Below, one piece after another: positions 45,697 through 55,893 of a stretch of DNA of 64,000 nt. Position 1 is the first letter of the stretch. Each line of letters opens with the position of its first letter. Made by a program: the position numbers and the translations under genes. The stretch lies in contig NZ_FWXR01000003.1 in NCBI RefSeq assembly GCF_900176465.1, positions 124,001-188,000 on the forward strand. Reading direction: 5' to 3'. This DNA is from Fulvimarina manganoxydans (GTDB taxonomy: Bacteria; Pseudomonadota; Alphaproteobacteria; Rhizobiales; Rhizobiaceae). The notes beneath the pieces were generated by a model, which was given only the letters and a program-made list of their open reading frames with translations, ran no database searches and was not told the origin of the DNA.

Positions 45697-47847
45697 ATGC
45701 AGTCGATCATTTTCGGCGTAGGCCTTTGCGGTCTCGCCGCCTTGGCCTATGCGGCCTGGGCGACCCGATCCGTCTTGGCGGCAAGCGCCGGCAACGCCAA
45801 GATGCAGGAGATCGCCGGCGCGATCCGCGAGGGGGCGGAGGCCTATCTGACCCGGCAATATACGACGATCGCGATCGTCGGTCTCGTGGTCGTGGTCATC
45901 ACCTGGCTGCTTCTCTCGATCCATGCCGCCATCGGCTTCCTGGTCGGCGCGGTTCTGTCGGGTGTCGCCGGCTTCATCGGCATGCTGGTGTCCGTGCGGG
46001 CCAATGTGCGCACCGCCGATGCGGCTGCCAAATCGCTGTCGGCGGGTCTCGACGTCGCCTTCAAGTCGGGTGCCATCACCGGCATGCTCGTCGCCGGCCT
46101 CGCCCTTCTCGGTGTCGTCTCATACTTCGCGGTCCTCACCCTCGGCCTCGGCTTTTCGGTGACCGATCGCACCGTGATCGACGGCCTCGTCTCGCTCGGC
46201 TTCGGCGCCTCTCTCATTTCGATCTTTGCCCGTCTCGGCGGCGGCATCTTCACCAAGGGCGCCGATGTCGGCGGCGATCTGGTGGGCAAGGTCGAGGCCG
46301 GTATCCCCGAGGACGATCCTCGCAACCCGGCGACCATTGCGGACAATGTGGGTGACAATGTCGGCGATTGCGCGGGCATGGCGGCCGATCTCTTCGAGAC
46401 CTATGCGGTGACGGTCGTTGCGACCATGGTGCTCGGCGCGATCTTCTTTGCCGGTTCCGAGCTCGCCGCAACCTTCATGATCTATCCGCTGGCGATCTGC
46501 GCGACCTGCATCCTGACCTCGATCGTTGGCACCTTCTTCGTTCGGCTCGGGTCCAACGGCTCGATCATGGGCGCGCTCTATAAGGGCTTCTGGGCGACGA
46601 CCGGGCTCTCCGTCATCGGTCTGGCCCTTGCCACCTGGGCCGTGATCGGCTTCGGCGATGCGGGCCAGACGAGCGCGGGGCTTGTTCTCAACGGCACCTC
46701 GCTCTTCCTCTGCGGCATTGTTGGCCTCGCGGTGACGGCCCTGATCGTCGTTATCACGGAATACTACACCGGCATCGATTCAAGGCCCGTACGCTCGATC
46801 AGCCAGGCCTCGGTCACCGGCCACGGCACCAACGTCATTCAGGGCCTCGCCGTGTCCTTGGAGGCAACCGCGCTGCCGACCCTCGTGATCGTAGCCGGCA
46901 TCGTCTCGACCTATCAGCTAGGCGGACTCTATGGCACTGGTATCGCGGTCACAGCCATGCTGGGCGTTGCCGGCATGATCGTCGCACTCGACGCCTTCGG
47001 TCCTGTGACCGACAATGCTGGTGGTATCGCCGAGATGGCTGGCCTGCCCGAGGATGTCCGCAAATCGACCGATGCGCTCGATGCCGTGGGCAACACGACC
47101 AAGGCCGTGACCAAGGGCTATGCGATCGGCTCGGCCGGTCTCGGGGCTCTGGTTCTGTTCGCGGCCTATAATTACGATCTGCAATATTTCATCCAGCAAA
47201 GCGCGACGAGCGACGCCTATAGCTATTTCCGGGGCGTCGAGCCGGACTTCGCGCTGACCAATCCCTTCGTGGTGGTCGGCCTTCTGCTCGGTGGCCTCAT
47301 TCCGTATCTCTTCGGCGGGATCGCGATGACGGCTGTCGGCCGGGCCGGCAGTGCCGTCGTCGAAGAGGTGCGGCGCCAGTTCCGCGAGAAGCCGGGCATC
47401 ATGGCCGGCACCGAGCGGCCGGACTATGCGCGGGCCGTCGATCTTCTGACGCGGGCGGCGATCCGCGAAATGATCGTGCCTTCGCTGCTGCCGGTTCTCG
47501 CGCCGATCGTGGTCTATTTCGGCGTCTATCTGATCGCCGGCAAATCGGAGGCCTTCTCCGCCGTCGGCGCGATGCTTCTCGGCGTCATCGTCACTGGTCT
47601 CTTCGTGGCTATCTCGATGACCTCGGGCGGCGGTGCCTGGGACAACGCCAAGAAGAGCTTCGAGGACGGGTTCGTCGATGCGGCGGGCGTCACCCATCTG
47701 AAGGGATCGGAAGCCCATAAGGCCTCCGTGACCGGCGATACTGTGGGCGATCCCTATAAGGATACGGCGGGCCCCGCCGTGAATCCGGCGATCAAGATCA
47801 CCAATATCGTGGCGCTGCTGCTCCTGGCCGTGCTGGCCCATGGCTGA
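45697..47847 (+). CDS. hppA: K+-independent membrane-bound proton-translocating pyrophosphatase
   Basis: Couples pyrophosphate hydrolysis to proton transport across the membrane. 716 aa, about 16 helices, ATG at 45697 after GGAGAGGAAAG. The PPi-binding acid-rich motifs are present: [22 protein letters not shown] and [17 protein letters not shown] in parts, plus the C-terminal [12 protein letters not shown] and [11 protein letters not shown]. At the K+-dependence site the sequence reads GNTTKAV with Lys, which marks the K+-independent class. The gene is followed by a very strong terminator. Ion specificity (H+ over Na+) is inferred from the class. Confidence 0.96.
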   Translation: MQSIIFGVGLCGLAALAYAAWATRSVLAASAGNAKMQEIAGAIREGAEAYLTRQYTTIAIVGLVVVVITWLLLSIHAAIGFLVGAVLSGVAGFIGMLVSVRANVRTADAAAKSLSAGLDVAFKSGAITGMLVAGLALLGVVSYFAVLTLGLGFSVTDRTVIDGLVSLGFGASLISIFARLGGGIFTKGADVGGDLVGKVEAGIPEDDPRNPATIADNVGDNVGDCAGMAADLFETYAVTVVATMVLGAIFFAGSELAATFMIYPLAICATCILTSIVGTFFVRLGSNGSIMGALYKGFWATTGLSVIGLALATWAVIGFGDAGQTSAGLVLNGTSLFLCGIVGLAVTALIVVITEYYTGIDSRPVRSISQASVTGHGTNVIQGLAVSLEATALPTLVIVAGIVSTYQLGGLYGTGIAVTAMLGVAGMIVALDAFGPVTDNAGGIAEMAGLPEDVRKSTDALDAVGNTTKAVTKGYAIGSAGLGALVLFAAYNYDLQYFIQQSATSDAYSYFRGVEPDFALTNPFVVVGLLLGGLIPYLFGGIAMTAVGRAGSAVVEEVRRQFREKPGIMAGTERPDYARAVDLLTRAAIREMIVPSLLPVLAPIVVYFGVYLIAGKSEAFSAVGAMLLGVIVTGLFVAISMTSGGGAWDNAKKSFEDGFVDAAGVTHLKGSEAHKASVTGDTVGDPYKDTAGPAVNPAIKITNIVALLLLAVLAHG

Positions 47848-47872
47848 AGCGGTTTAAAGCTCTCTCCGGCAA

Positions 47873-47912
47873 ACGAAAACGCCCGCGGACATCCGCGGGC
47901 GTTTTCGTGTTA
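47873..47912 (+). terminator. Strong intrinsic terminator between hppA and bamE
   Basis: A 16- to 17-bp perfect stem (47873-47889 with 47892-47908; core AACGCCCGCGG) with A's on the 5' arm and TTTTCGT on the 3' arm, so it can act in both directions. It lies 25 bp after the hppA stop. Confidence 0.85.
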
Positions 47913-48037
47913 AATATCGAAGGGTCGGAACCATGGCTCTTCGGCGAGCGATGGCACGACTGGAAGATATCGACCGGCCTAACTGCCCGCGGCGCCTTCG
48001 ACAGGCCGAGACGCCTTGTGCGAAGCGTAAAAGCCCG

Positions 48038-48499
48038 TCAGTTCGTGCTGACGCGCGGGCCGGCGCCGCCGCCGAGCGTGTCACCCAGGATCTGGCCGAG
48101 GAAGGAGGCATCGCGCCCGCCGGTCGGTGTCGTCCGCGAGATGAAGTCGAAGACCCGGCCGTCCTGCAGGCCGTAATTGGCGATGCGCGCCACGCGGTTG
48201 TCGGCGTCGAAATAGACGGCGAGCACCCGCTGATCGACAAGGCGCGGATTCATGAAGGCGACCGGGCGCTCGCGGGTCTGGGAGATGTAGTAATAGACCT
48301 CGTTGTCGAAGGTCGCCTTGGTCGAGGGCGAGCCCAGCGCCAGCTCCACCTGTTCGCGGCTGGAGCCGACGGGCACGAGCTGCAGCGTCTGCTCGTCGAC
48401 CACATAGCCCTGGGTGAGGACTTCCCTCGTCGTACAGGCCGCGGTCGCGCCGAGCGCGAGGATAAGAACGAGAGACGAGACGGACTTCGTCAGCTTCAT
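48038..48499 (-). CDS. bamE: Outer-membrane assembly lipoprotein BamE
   Basis: A small BAM-complex lipoprotein that helps insert beta-barrel proteins. 153 aa from the ATG at 48499 (MKLTKSVSS), since the ATG four codons upstream lacks a better site. Signal peptide with lipobox LGATAAC (lipidated Cys about residue 22). The SmpA/OmlA fold follows: GYVVDEQTLQLVPVGSSREQVELALGSPS and YYYISQTRE with DADNRVARI. The C-terminal extension (FLGQILGDTLGGG) is usual in alphaproteobacteria. Divergent from the CBP3-like gene. Confidence 0.92.
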   Translation of the reverse strand: MKLTKSVSSLVLILALGATAACTTREVLTQGYVVDEQTLQLVPVGSSREQVELALGSPSTKATFDNEVYYYISQTRERPVAFMNPRLVDQRVLAVYFDADNRVARIANYGLQDGRVFDFISRTTPTGGRDASFLGQILGDTLGGGAGPRVSTN

Positions 48500-48694
48500 G
48501 CCGGAGATCACCTTCGCAACCCTCTTCGCGTCGCTTCGGGCAGGGAGCTATCGGCGAAGTGCTTCGCGACGGATGGCCCAGATGCGACGAAATCGATACC
48601 CCGAGCCTCCGTAAAGCAGAGGCCGCGCCGTTGCAATCGCCTCGTCCTTATGTCACCGCCCATGCGAGAAAACGGAAAGAACCGGCGGACAAAC

Positions 48695-49231
48695 ATGCTG
48701 TTCAAGTGGCGCGCGCAGAAGCGTCGCAACGAAGCGATCGTCGACGCGCTCTACGCAGCGGTCACGGATTGGGCGAGGCAGCCGAAGCTTTACGAAGATG
48801 GCGGCGTGCCTGATACCGTGATGGGGCGCTTCGAGGCCCTGGCGATCGCCATGTATCTCTTCCTGCGCCGTTGCCGGGACGATGCACGGCTCGCCCCGCT
48901 CGCCCAGGACGTCGTCGACCGCTTCGTGACCGATATGGATCACTCGCTGCGCGAGATCGGTATCGGCTATCAGGCTGTGCCCAAGCGCATGCGCAAGCTG
49001 GCGGGCCAGTTCTACGAGCGTGTCTCGGCCTATGATGCGGCGATGGAGGTGGGCGAGGGCGCTCGGACCGCTCTTGGCGATGCCTTGGCTGGCCGAGCAC
49101 TCGGGGACGATACGCCCGAAAACGTTCGGCTGCGTTTGGCCGACCACATGCTCGTCGAAGCCGGGCGTCTGTCGTCCGTGCCGTCCGACCATATCTTGTC
49201 GGGACGATTGAAGGAGGACGTAGCGCGATGA
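48695..49231 (+). CDS. Ubiquinol-cytochrome c chaperone (CBP3 family)
   Basis: A 178-aa protein, helical throughout. The ATG at 48695 begins MLFKWRAQKRRNEAI; longer in-frame starts run back through non-coding sequence. Family features include WARQPKLYEDGGVPDTVMGRFE, ALAIAMYLFLRR and DVVDRFVTDMDHSLREIGIG. Homologues (CBP3 in mitochondria) assist assembly of the cytochrome bc1 complex. It precedes the YceD gene with an ATGA overlap, an arrangement usual in Rhizobiales. Confidence 0.93.
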   Translation: MLFKWRAQKRRNEAIVDALYAAVTDWARQPKLYEDGGVPDTVMGRFEALAIAMYLFLRRCRDDARLAPLAQDVVDRFVTDMDHSLREIGIGYQAVPKRMRKLAGQFYERVSAYDAAMEVGEGARTALGDALAGRALGDDTPENVRLRLADHMLVEAGRLSSVPSDHILSGRLKEDVAR

Positions 49232-49797
49232 GCCAGACCAGGGAGACGCAAGTGCTGTCGGTATCGATCGCCGCCAAGAAACTGCCGCAGGACGGCATGC
49301 CGATCGATTTCGAGGCGAGCGAGACGGAGCGCCAGCGACTCGCCGAGGCGCTGGACCTCGTCGGCGTTCCAAGCTTCAAGGCCAAGCTGACGGCCCGCGC
49401 CTGGCAGCGCGACGGGGTTCGCGTCACCGGCGATTTGAAGGCCGTCGTCGAGCAGACCAGTGTCGTTACGCTCGAACCGCTGCGGCGAACCTATCCGATC
49501 ACCTTCGATGCGACCTATGTGCCGGAAGGCTCGAAGCTTGCACGCATTGCGCGACCGGACGAACATGAACTCCATATCGACCCCGAAGGCGACGATCCGC
49601 CGGAAACCTTTGTCGGCGACGAGATCGATCTCGGTCCACTCATGATGGAATATCTCGCTCTCGCCCTCGATCCCTATCCGAGAGCCGGCGAGGAGCGCTT
49701 CGAGGCGGTCGATACCGATCCCGAACCCGAAGCCGGCAAGGTGTCGCCCTTCGCAAAGCTCGCGACCTTCAAGGCCGGGCGGAAGGACGAAGAGTGA
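49228..49797 (+). CDS. YceD/DUF177 family protein
   Basis: A 189-aa protein beginning in an ATGA overlap with the CBP3-like gene. Pattern of the DUF177 family: variable N-terminus, then central KAVVEQTSVVTLEPLRRTYPITFDATYVP and the acidic GDEIDLGPLMMEYLALALDPYPR. Relatives are usually next to rpmF or plsX and are linked to 23S rRNA accumulation. Here no rpmF lies between it and plsX. Confidence 0.92.
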   Translation: MSQTRETQVLSVSIAAKKLPQDGMPIDFEASETERQRLAEALDLVGVPSFKAKLTARAWQRDGVRVTGDLKAVVEQTSVVTLEPLRRTYPITFDATYVPEGSKLARIARPDEHELHIDPEGDDPPETFVGDEIDLGPLMMEYLALALDPYPRAGEERFEAVDTDPEPEAGKVSPFAKLATFKAGRKDEE

Positions 49798-49878
49798 GCG
49801 GATGAGTTGCGGGACTGCGCGAAATCAATATGGTCCGCCCGGAACCACACCCCCGAAGCGTGACGAGGCGGGACGGAA

Positions 49879-50952
49879 TTGACTGAGCGAAACGAGACGA
49901 CGATCGCGATCGACGCCATGGGCGGCGACCACGGACCGAAGGTCACGATCGCGGGCGCGGCGCTCGCGCTCGAACGGCGCCCAGATACGCGGTTCATGCT
50001 GTTCGGCGACGAGACGGCCATGCGAGAGGCTCTCGCCGATTATCCCGCGCTTCAAGCCGCTTCCAGCCTTCACCATTGCGAAGTCTCCGTCCGGATGGAG
50101 GACAAGCCGTCTCAGGCGCTGCGCCAGGGTCGGCACAAATCCTCCATGTGGCGGGCAATCGACGCCGTGAAGACCGGCGAGGCCGATGTGGCTGTCTCGG
50201 CCGGCAACACCGGCGCGCTGATGGCGATGGCGAAGTTCTGCCTACGCACCATGGCCGAGATCGAGCGGCCAGCGATTGCCGCGATCTGGCCGACGCTTCG
50301 CGGCCAGTCGATCGTTCTCGATGTCGGCGCGACGATCGGCGCGGATGCCCAGCAGCTAATCGACTTCTCGATGATGGGCGGTGCCATGGCCCGCGTTCTC
50401 TTCGGGCTCGAGCGCCCGACCGTCGGCCTTCTCAATATCGGTGTCGAGGAGGTGAAGGGGCAGGACGAGATCCGCGAGGCGGGCCGGCTTCTCAAGGAGA
50501 CGCCCATCGAGCGGATCGACTATCACGGCTTCGTCGAGGGGGACGATCTCGGCAAGGGAACCGTCGATGTCGTCGTCACCGAAGGCTTCACCGGCAATAT
50601 CGCCCTGAAGACCGCCGAAGGCACCGCCAAGCAGATCGCCGCCTATCTGAAGGCGGCGATGACGCGGACATGGCTTGCCAAGCTCGGCTATATCCTGGCC
50701 AAGAGCGCCTTTGACCGGCTTCGCGACAAGATGGATCCGCGAAAGGTCAATGGCGGCGTCTTTCTCGGCCTCAACGGCATCGTCATCAAGAGCCATGGCG
50801 GCACCGATGCCGAAGGCTTTGCGGCGGCCATCGATCTTGCCGACGCCATGGCCCGCCACGATCTGATGAACAAGATCGCGGCCGATCTCGAGAGCTTTCA
50901 TCGGCGCCTTAGCGCCGAGACGAAAGACCAGAGCGAAAGCACTCAAACATGA
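49879..50952 (+). CDS. plsX: Phosphate acyltransferase PlsX
   Basis: Makes acyl-phosphate from acyl-ACP, feeding PlsY for phospholipid synthesis. 357 aa, starting at TTG (49879) with GGGACGGA just before it, no earlier ATG being in frame with protein-like sequence. Contains [14 protein letters not shown] and [19 protein letters not shown], core blocks of the family. The stop overlaps the fabH ATG (ATGA), so the plsX-fabH order and coupling are the usual ones. Confidence 0.95.
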   Translation: MTERNETTIAIDAMGGDHGPKVTIAGAALALERRPDTRFMLFGDETAMREALADYPALQAASSLHHCEVSVRMEDKPSQALRQGRHKSSMWRAIDAVKTGEADVAVSAGNTGALMAMAKFCLRTMAEIERPAIAAIWPTLRGQSIVLDVGATIGADAQQLIDFSMMGGAMARVLFGLERPTVGLLNIGVEEVKGQDEIREAGRLLKETPIERIDYHGFVEGDDLGKGTVDVVVTEGFTGNIALKTAEGTAKQIAAYLKAAMTRTWLAKLGYILAKSAFDRLRDKMDPRKVNGGVFLGLNGIVIKSHGGTDAEGFAAAIDLADAMARHDLMNKIAADLESFHRRLSAETKDQSESTQT

Positions 50953-51929
50953 CAGACATACGCAGCTCGGTTGTACTCGGAACAGGGTCCGTCCTCCCGG
51001 CCCGGACCATGACCAACCGGGATTTCGAAGGTGTCGTTGAAACCTCCGACGAATGGATTCGCCAGCGCACCGGAATTGCGGAGCGCCATATCGCGGACAA
51101 GGACGAGACGACGGTCTCGCTTGGCGAGGCTGCGGCGCGCAAGGCGCTGGACGCCGCCGGGATCGACGCGCAATCGATCGACCTCATCATTGTCGCGACC
51201 GCGACCCCGGACAACACTTTTCCCGCCTCGGCCGTCCAGATCCAGAACCGGCTCGGCATTCGTCATGGCTTTGCCTTCGATATGCAGGCCGTCTGCAGCG
51301 GCTTCGTCTATGCGATGACGACGGCCGATCTCTATCTGAAGAGCGGCATGGCCAAGCGCGCCCTCGTCATCGGATCGGAGACATTCTCGCGCCTTCTCGA
51401 CTGGTCGGACCGCACCACCTGCGTTCTATTCGGCGATGGCGCCGGGGCGGTCGTCTTAGAGGCGCAGCCGGTCGCTGACGAGGGAGAGAAGCGCGGCGTC
51501 CTCGTCTCGCGCCTGCGCTCGGATGGCGTCCATAAGGAAAAGCTCTATGTGGATGGCGGGCCGTCGACGACGGGAACGGTCGGGCATCTGCGGATGGAGG
51601 GCCGCGAGGTCTTCAAGCATGCGGTCGGCATGATCACCGATGTGATCGAGGAATCCTTCTCGCTTTCTGGTTATGACGCCGATGATATCGACTGGTTCGT
51701 CCCCCATCAGGCGAATCGCCGCATCATCGACGCCTCTGCCAAAAAGCTCGGCATTGCCGCCGAAAAAGTGGTCGTGACGGTCGATCGCCATGGAAACACG
51801 TCGGCCGCCTCGATTCCCTTGGCGCTGGACACGGCTGCGCGTGACGGACGGATCAAGCGGGGCGATCTCGTTCTTCTCGAGGCGATGGGCGGTGGATTTA
51901 CTTGGGGAGCCTGCCTAATTCGTTGGTAG
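50949..51929 (+). CDS. fabH: Beta-ketoacyl-ACP synthase III
   Basis: Starts fatty-acid synthesis by condensing acetyl-CoA with malonyl-ACP. 326 aa. Thiolase fold with Cys116 in [12 protein letters not shown], His in [13 protein letters not shown], and Asn in [15 protein letters not shown] forming the catalytic triad. N-terminal [19 protein letters not shown] is the family block. Coupled to plsX by ATGA; ihfA is 104 bp downstream. Confidence 0.97.
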   Translation: MTDIRSSVVLGTGSVLPARTMTNRDFEGVVETSDEWIRQRTGIAERHIADKDETTVSLGEAAARKALDAAGIDAQSIDLIIVATATPDNTFPASAVQIQNRLGIRHGFAFDMQAVCSGFVYAMTTADLYLKSGMAKRALVIGSETFSRLLDWSDRTTCVLFGDGAGAVVLEAQPVADEGEKRGVLVSRLRSDGVHKEKLYVDGGPSTTGTVGHLRMEGREVFKHAVGMITDVIEESFSLSGYDADDIDWFVPHQANRRIIDASAKKLGIAAEKVVVTVDRHGNTSAASIPLALDTAARDGRIKRGDLVLLEAMGGGFTWGACLIRW

Positions 51930-52033
51930 TCAGCTACCTTGATTCATATGAGAAAATGGATAGGCTTGAGCGCCTGACATATGGGAAGAAAATTTCCATT
52001 CTGCCATGGGGAATGGCGCGCTAGAGGGGAACG

Positions 52034-52396
52034 ATGGGCGGCAAGACACTGAAGCGAGCAGATCTCGCAGAAGCCGTGTTTCGGAAAATCGGATTGTCCC
52101 GAACCGAATCGGCGCACCTCGTCGAAATGGTGCTGGAAGAGGTCTGCTCGACCATCGCCAAGGGCGAATCCGTGAAGATTTCGTCCTTCGGCTCGTTCCT
52201 GGTCCGCAGCAAGAACGAGCGCGTCGGCCGGAACCCGAAAACCGGCGAAGAGGTGCCGATCTCTCCGCGCAAAGTGGCGGTCTTCAAGCCATCCAACGTC
52301 CTCAAGGAGCGGATTCTCGCCGCCCATGAGGGGCGTCCCGCCGCGGACAACGACGATTCCGAAATGGAGTTGGAGGATCTGCGCGCAGCCGAATAA
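52034..52396 (+). CDS. ihfA: Integration host factor subunit alpha
   Basis: Bends DNA with IhfB in recombination, replication and transcription. 120 aa. N-terminal [17 protein letters not shown], the beta-arm containing [22 protein letters not shown], and a C-terminal acidic tail beyond the core (residues 100-120), all in the order usual for IhfA. It lies 86 bp from the MerR-family gene, a standard Rhizobiales arrangement. Confidence 0.95.
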   Translation: MGGKTLKRADLAEAVFRKIGLSRTESAHLVEMVLEEVCSTIAKGESVKISSFGSFLVRSKNERVGRNPKTGEEVPISPRKVAVFKPSNVLKERILAAHEGRPAADNDDSEMELEDLRAAE

Positions 52397-52482
52397 GGCT
52401 CGATCGCGCCCTCTCAATGGCTTGACGTCGGACTCGGCCAGACGATCTTTTCGGCCTCGTCTCACGTCGGAAAAGACATACA

Positions 52483-53067
52483 ATGAACGACAAATCCACC
52501 GAGGCCTTCAAGACCATCGGCGAAGTCGCGAGCGAACTCGGCATTCCGCAGCATGTACTGCGCTTCTGGGAGACCCGATTCGCGCAAATCCGCCCTCTGA
52601 AGCGAGGCGGTGGGCGGCGCTATTACCGCCCGGAGGATGTGGCGCTGCTCCACGGCATCCGCTTCCTCCTCTACAACAAAGGGTTCACCATCAAGGGCGT
52701 TCAGCGTCTCTTGCGCGAGCAGGGTGCTCGCTTCGTGGCCGCTGCGGGGCGGGGCGACCTCGATATCGACCCCAACGACCTGCCCGAGCCCGTGGCGGAC
52801 GAGGCGCCGCCTCAGCGTCAGCCGGTGCTGGCGGCCGTACCCGACGATCTCGACCTCGTCGTTTCCACGCCGCATGCGCCGAGTCCCGCGCGTGAGGCCA
52901 CACCCACGGGCGAGGAGCGGCGCACCATGTTCGGTCCGTTCCTCAAGCGTCGCCCCCGGGACGACGGGATGGCCGCCTCCCATCTTTCCGCAGTCCAGGC
53001 GGACGCTCTCCAGAGCGTTATTCTCGACCTTCTGGAATGCAAGAGGCTTTTGGATCAGGTCCGGTAG
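52483..53067 (+). CDS. MerR-family transcriptional regulator
   Basis: A 194-aa protein. N-terminal MerR-type winged helix, [21 protein letters not shown] then [13 protein letters not shown], a wing with the typical RRYYR, and helices that follow. A long, proline-rich, acidic and probably flexible middle (residues 80-150) separates it from a short C-terminal helix ([24 protein letters not shown]). There is no metal-binding Cys set. This uncharacterised MerR type occurs next to ihfA in many alphaproteobacteria. Confidence 0.92.
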   Translation: MNDKSTEAFKTIGEVASELGIPQHVLRFWETRFAQIRPLKRGGGRRYYRPEDVALLHGIRFLLYNKGFTIKGVQRLLREQGARFVAAAGRGDLDIDPNDLPEPVADEAPPQRQPVLAAVPDDLDLVVSTPHAPSPAREATPTGEERRTMFGPFLKRRPRDDGMAASHLSAVQADALQSVILDLLECKRLLDQVR

Positions 53068-53165
53068 GGTGGTTGTAAGGCGCGTCTAGCGGGGATCGGC
53101 CAGCGTCATGGACCATCCTCGATCTTCGGCAAATCGGCTGGTCTCGCCCCTTACGTCGGTCTAGC

Positions 53166-53819
53166 ATGGTCCCCATGGATTCGATCGAGACCAATCACGG
53201 TGTCATGCAGGGTGAAGACGGTTTGGCCCGCTGCCGATGGGCCGGCCATGATCCGCTTTATCAGGCCTATCACGACACGGAATGGGGTCGGCCGTTGGGT
53301 GACGACAGGCGGCTCTTCGAAAAACTGTGTCTGGAAGGTTTTCAGGCGGGCCTTTCCTGGATCACCATCCTGCGCAAGCGAGAGGCGTTCCGCGAGCTTT
53401 TCAGGGATTTCGAGATCGATCGCGTGGCCGGTATGTGCGAGGGCGATGTCGAACGCCTGGTAAAGGACGCGCGGATCATTCGCCATCGTGGGAAGATCGA
53501 GGCGGCGATCCAGAACGCGAAGGCGGCGAGGGCGGTCCAGGATGCGCATGGTTCGCTCGCCGCGTTCTTATGGCGCTTCGAGCCGCCCGCGAGTGAGCGG
53601 CCTCCTGAGCCAACCCATGAATGGCTTATGGCCAACCCGATAACGCCAGCCTCGACGCGCATGTCTAAAGCTCTGCGGAAGGCCGGTTTCGGGTTCGTGG
53701 GGCCAACGACCTGCTATGCCTTCATGCAATCCATGGGCTTCGTGAACGACCATGCCCCGGGATGTCATGCTCGAACGGGATGCGAGGAAGCCAGAGCCGC
53801 ATTCGAACGTCCCATCTGA
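53166..53819 (+). CDS. tag: DNA-3-methyladenine glycosylase I
   Basis: Removes 3-methyladenine from alkylated DNA, an HhH-fold glycosylase. 217 aa. N-terminal CRWAGHDPLYQAYHDTEWGRPL and LSWITILRKREAFRE, and the C-terminal zinc ligands in GFVNDHAPGCHARTGC are the family marks. ATG at 53166 or 53175 are both possible (three codons apart); no clear ribosome site separates them. Single gene, 100 bp after the MerR gene. Confidence 0.94.
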   Translation: MVPMDSIETNHGVMQGEDGLARCRWAGHDPLYQAYHDTEWGRPLGDDRRLFEKLCLEGFQAGLSWITILRKREAFRELFRDFEIDRVAGMCEGDVERLVKDARIIRHRGKIEAAIQNAKAARAVQDAHGSLAAFLWRFEPPASERPPEPTHEWLMANPITPASTRMSKALRKAGFGFVGPTTCYAFMQSMGFVNDHAPGCHARTGCEEARAAFERPI

Positions 53820-53986
53820 TGCGGCGCATTTGGCCGCTTCGTTGGTGGGTCTTTCAACCTGTCTTAGACTTCGCTGGCATCTTCACTCGCTGCTGGACCC
53901 GGCTTGAACATCGGTTCCAACGCCCTTGCTGATGGGGCGGGATGCCGGACACTATGGCGTCTTAGAAAAGCTTACGGAGGGACGAC

Positions 53987-54463
53987 ATGGAGGACCATCA
54001 TCGCGAGACCGATTGGAAGCATGACGGCGTGCGGGTGATCCGCGGCGATCAGTTGGACTCCAACACCGCGCAGACGCCGGGCATGTTTCGCCAGGCTGCG
54101 ATCAATCAGGCGCGCGTCGGCGCCCAGAAGATCTGGGCCGGCACGGTGAGCATTCAGCCGGACGCCAAGACCGGTGTCCACCATCATGGCGCGCTCGAAA
54201 GCGTGATCTACGTGGTGAGCGGCAAAGCGCGCATGCGCTGGGGCGAGCGTCTCGAATTCGTCGCCGAAGCCGGGCCGGGCGACTTCATCTATGTCCCGCC
54301 TTTTGTGCCCCATCAGGAGATCAATGCCGATCCCGGCGAACCGCTGCAATGCGTTCTGATGCGCTCAGACAACGAGGCGGTCGTCGTAAATATCGACGAT
54401 GTCGATCCGGTCGAGGCGCCAGAGACCGTCTATTGGGAAGACGGCTTCCATGAGCGGGGTTGA
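53987..54463 (+). CDS. Cupin-domain protein
   Basis: A 158-aa protein with one beta-barrel cupin: motif 1 TGVHHHGALESVIYVVSGKARMRWG (His/Glu metal ligands) and motif 2 GPGDFIYVPPFVPHQEIN (His). Many single-domain cupins of this kind are metal-dependent enzymes or regulators; the substrate is unknown. GGAGG lies directly upstream (53974-53978). Alone in its unit. Confidence 0.85.
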   Translation: MEDHHRETDWKHDGVRVIRGDQLDSNTAQTPGMFRQAAINQARVGAQKIWAGTVSIQPDAKTGVHHHGALESVIYVVSGKARMRWGERLEFVAEAGPGDFIYVPPFVPHQEINADPGEPLQCVLMRSDNEAVVVNIDDVDPVEAPETVYWEDGFHERG

Positions 54464-54838
54464 GGACGCCGTGAGCCCGCCGCAGGACTTGGCTCTAAAT
54501 GCGATAGATCAAAGCGCTATTCACTCAGAATCGTTGTTTTGCCGCGAGCAGCATGATGAGAGAGCGAAACCTATTGCCACCACCTGAAGGTCCAGTTCGG
54601 GGGCAATACCCCATTTCGGCACAGCCAATGATCACGGAGCCGAGCGCCGTTATGGTCGGGCCTCTAGGACGGCATTCTGTATCACGTGATGAGTGCTCCG
54701 TTCCGCTTTTACCAGGTTAACCTTGTGTTCGGAATGCGTTTGCCGCACCTATCCGGTTCGCCTAGATCGTCACGAGGACATATGCTCTCAGATCAAGCAG
54801 CACGATCGATCAGGGCTTTCGAGCACCACGAATTTTTC
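54464..54838 (+). ncRNA. Possible small RNA gene ending at an orphan terminator
   Basis: No ORF in this stretch is protein-like, yet it ends at a strong intrinsic terminator (54839-54875) too far from the cupin gene (376 bp) to be an obvious end for it. Within it lie two perfect palindromes, ATCACGTGAT (54681-54690) and AGGTTAACCT (54714-54723), of operator type. I infer an independently transcribed RNA of unknown boundaries. The exact start is not seen, and a long 3' UTR of the cupin gene is an alternative. Confidence 0.35.
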
Positions 54839-54875
54839 AACCGCCCGGCGAGTGATCGCATGGGCGGTTTTTTTG
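54839..54875 (+). terminator. Orphan intrinsic terminator
   Basis: Stem AACCGCCC (54839-54846) / GGGCGGTT (54862-54869) with an inner GCGA/TCGC pair, followed by six or more T's (TTTTTTGTG). It is the most canonical terminator of the window, standing in a stretch with no gene. Confidence 0.8.
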
Positions 54876-55030
54876 TGTTCCGTTGACATTTTGACGGTCG
54901 GTACGATGGTCGCGTAAGGCGAGAACGGGCATGATTTGGAGCAGGGGCCGGCAGTCAGGCCGGATCGCGCGCCTCTCTCGCGCCCGCCATGAGCGGCGTC
55001 GGGCCGCCATTCTTGTTGCTAGGAGTATGC
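54876..55030 (+). promoter_or_regulatory. Upstream region of the rhomboid gene
   Basis: A consensus -35-like TTGACA (54883-54888) lies shortly after the terminator, but no good -10 at the right spacing is seen. AGGAG at 55020-55024 is the ribosome site for the GTG start. Confidence 0.3.
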
Positions 55031-55774
55031 GTGAGCGCCGACCCTTTTCGTGAACCGCCTCTCCGGCGTCCCTCCCCCCCCGCCTTCAATGTCCCCTCCG
55101 TGGTCCTCGTTTTTATCGCGGCTCTCGTTGCGGTGCATCTCTTCCGAGTGATGGTCGCTGGGCCGACGATCGAAGGCTGGATGATCCTCAATCTGTCCTT
55201 CATTCCAGGCTGCTATTCCGATCTGGCCGAAATCTGCACCGTCCGCGCGCCAGGCGCTGATCTGTGGACGCCCGCGAGTTACACCCTGCTCCATGGCGAC
55301 GCGATGCATATCGGTCTCAACAGTCTTTGGCTTCTAGTCTTCGGAACGCCGGTCGCCCGGCGCCTCGGCGCTCAGCGCTTCCTCGTCTTCTCGATTGCCG
55401 GGTCCGTCGCTGGCGCGGCGTTGTTCTTCGTCATCAATCCGACGCTGCTTCAGCCGGTCATCGGCGCATCGGGAGCCGTCTCCGCCATGATGGGTGGAGC
55501 CAGTCGATTCGCTCTCAGCCGGGGAGATCGCTTCAGCATGATGCGCGCCTATCGCCACCAGCCGTTGACGCCGATCGCAAGCGCGCTGTCCGATCGGACG
55601 GTTCTCGTTTTCGTGATCGTCTTTTTCGCCACGAACCTTCTGTTCTCGGCTGGAATGGGCGGCGCCTTCGGCGAGGGCAGCGTCGCCTGGGAGGCCCATC
55701 TTGGTGGGTTTGTCTTTGGTTTCCTTGGCCTTGGCTTGTTCGAGCGGCGGCCGAGCGACGGCAATCCACACTGA
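55031..55774 (+). CDS. Rhomboid-family intramembrane serine protease
   Basis: A 247-aa membrane protein from the GTG at 55031 (AGGAG upstream; an ATG at 54989 is the alternative). Six or so transmembrane helices. Rhomboid catalytic features are present: HxxxN in MHIGLNSLWLL (oxyanion), GxSG in PVIGASGAVSAMMGG (catalytic Ser) and the His in EAHLGGFVFGFLGL. The long loop between helices 1 and 2 is usual. Substrate is unknown. Confidence 0.92.
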   Translation: MSADPFREPPLRRPSPPAFNVPSVVLVFIAALVAVHLFRVMVAGPTIEGWMILNLSFIPGCYSDLAEICTVRAPGADLWTPASYTLLHGDAMHIGLNSLWLLVFGTPVARRLGAQRFLVFSIAGSVAGAALFFVINPTLLQPVIGASGAVSAMMGGASRFALSRGDRFSMMRAYRHQPLTPIASALSDRTVLVFVIVFFATNLLFSAGMGGAFGEGSVAWEAHLGGFVFGFLGLGLFERRPSDGNPH

Positions 55775-55893
55775 GCGTCAGGGCAAGGGTTTCGTTTCCC
55801 TTTGAACCGTTCGCGCAAGTCTTGCGAACGTCATGGACTTGATGGACGCGCCCGCTCGTCGCACGATGGACTCGGGCGACCGACTGTTGGGAG

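Noticed and set aside
47933-48694. Upstream extension of the CBP3-like ORF opposite bamE
   Set aside because: The stretch is antisense to bamE and not protein-like; family N-terminus begins at 48695.
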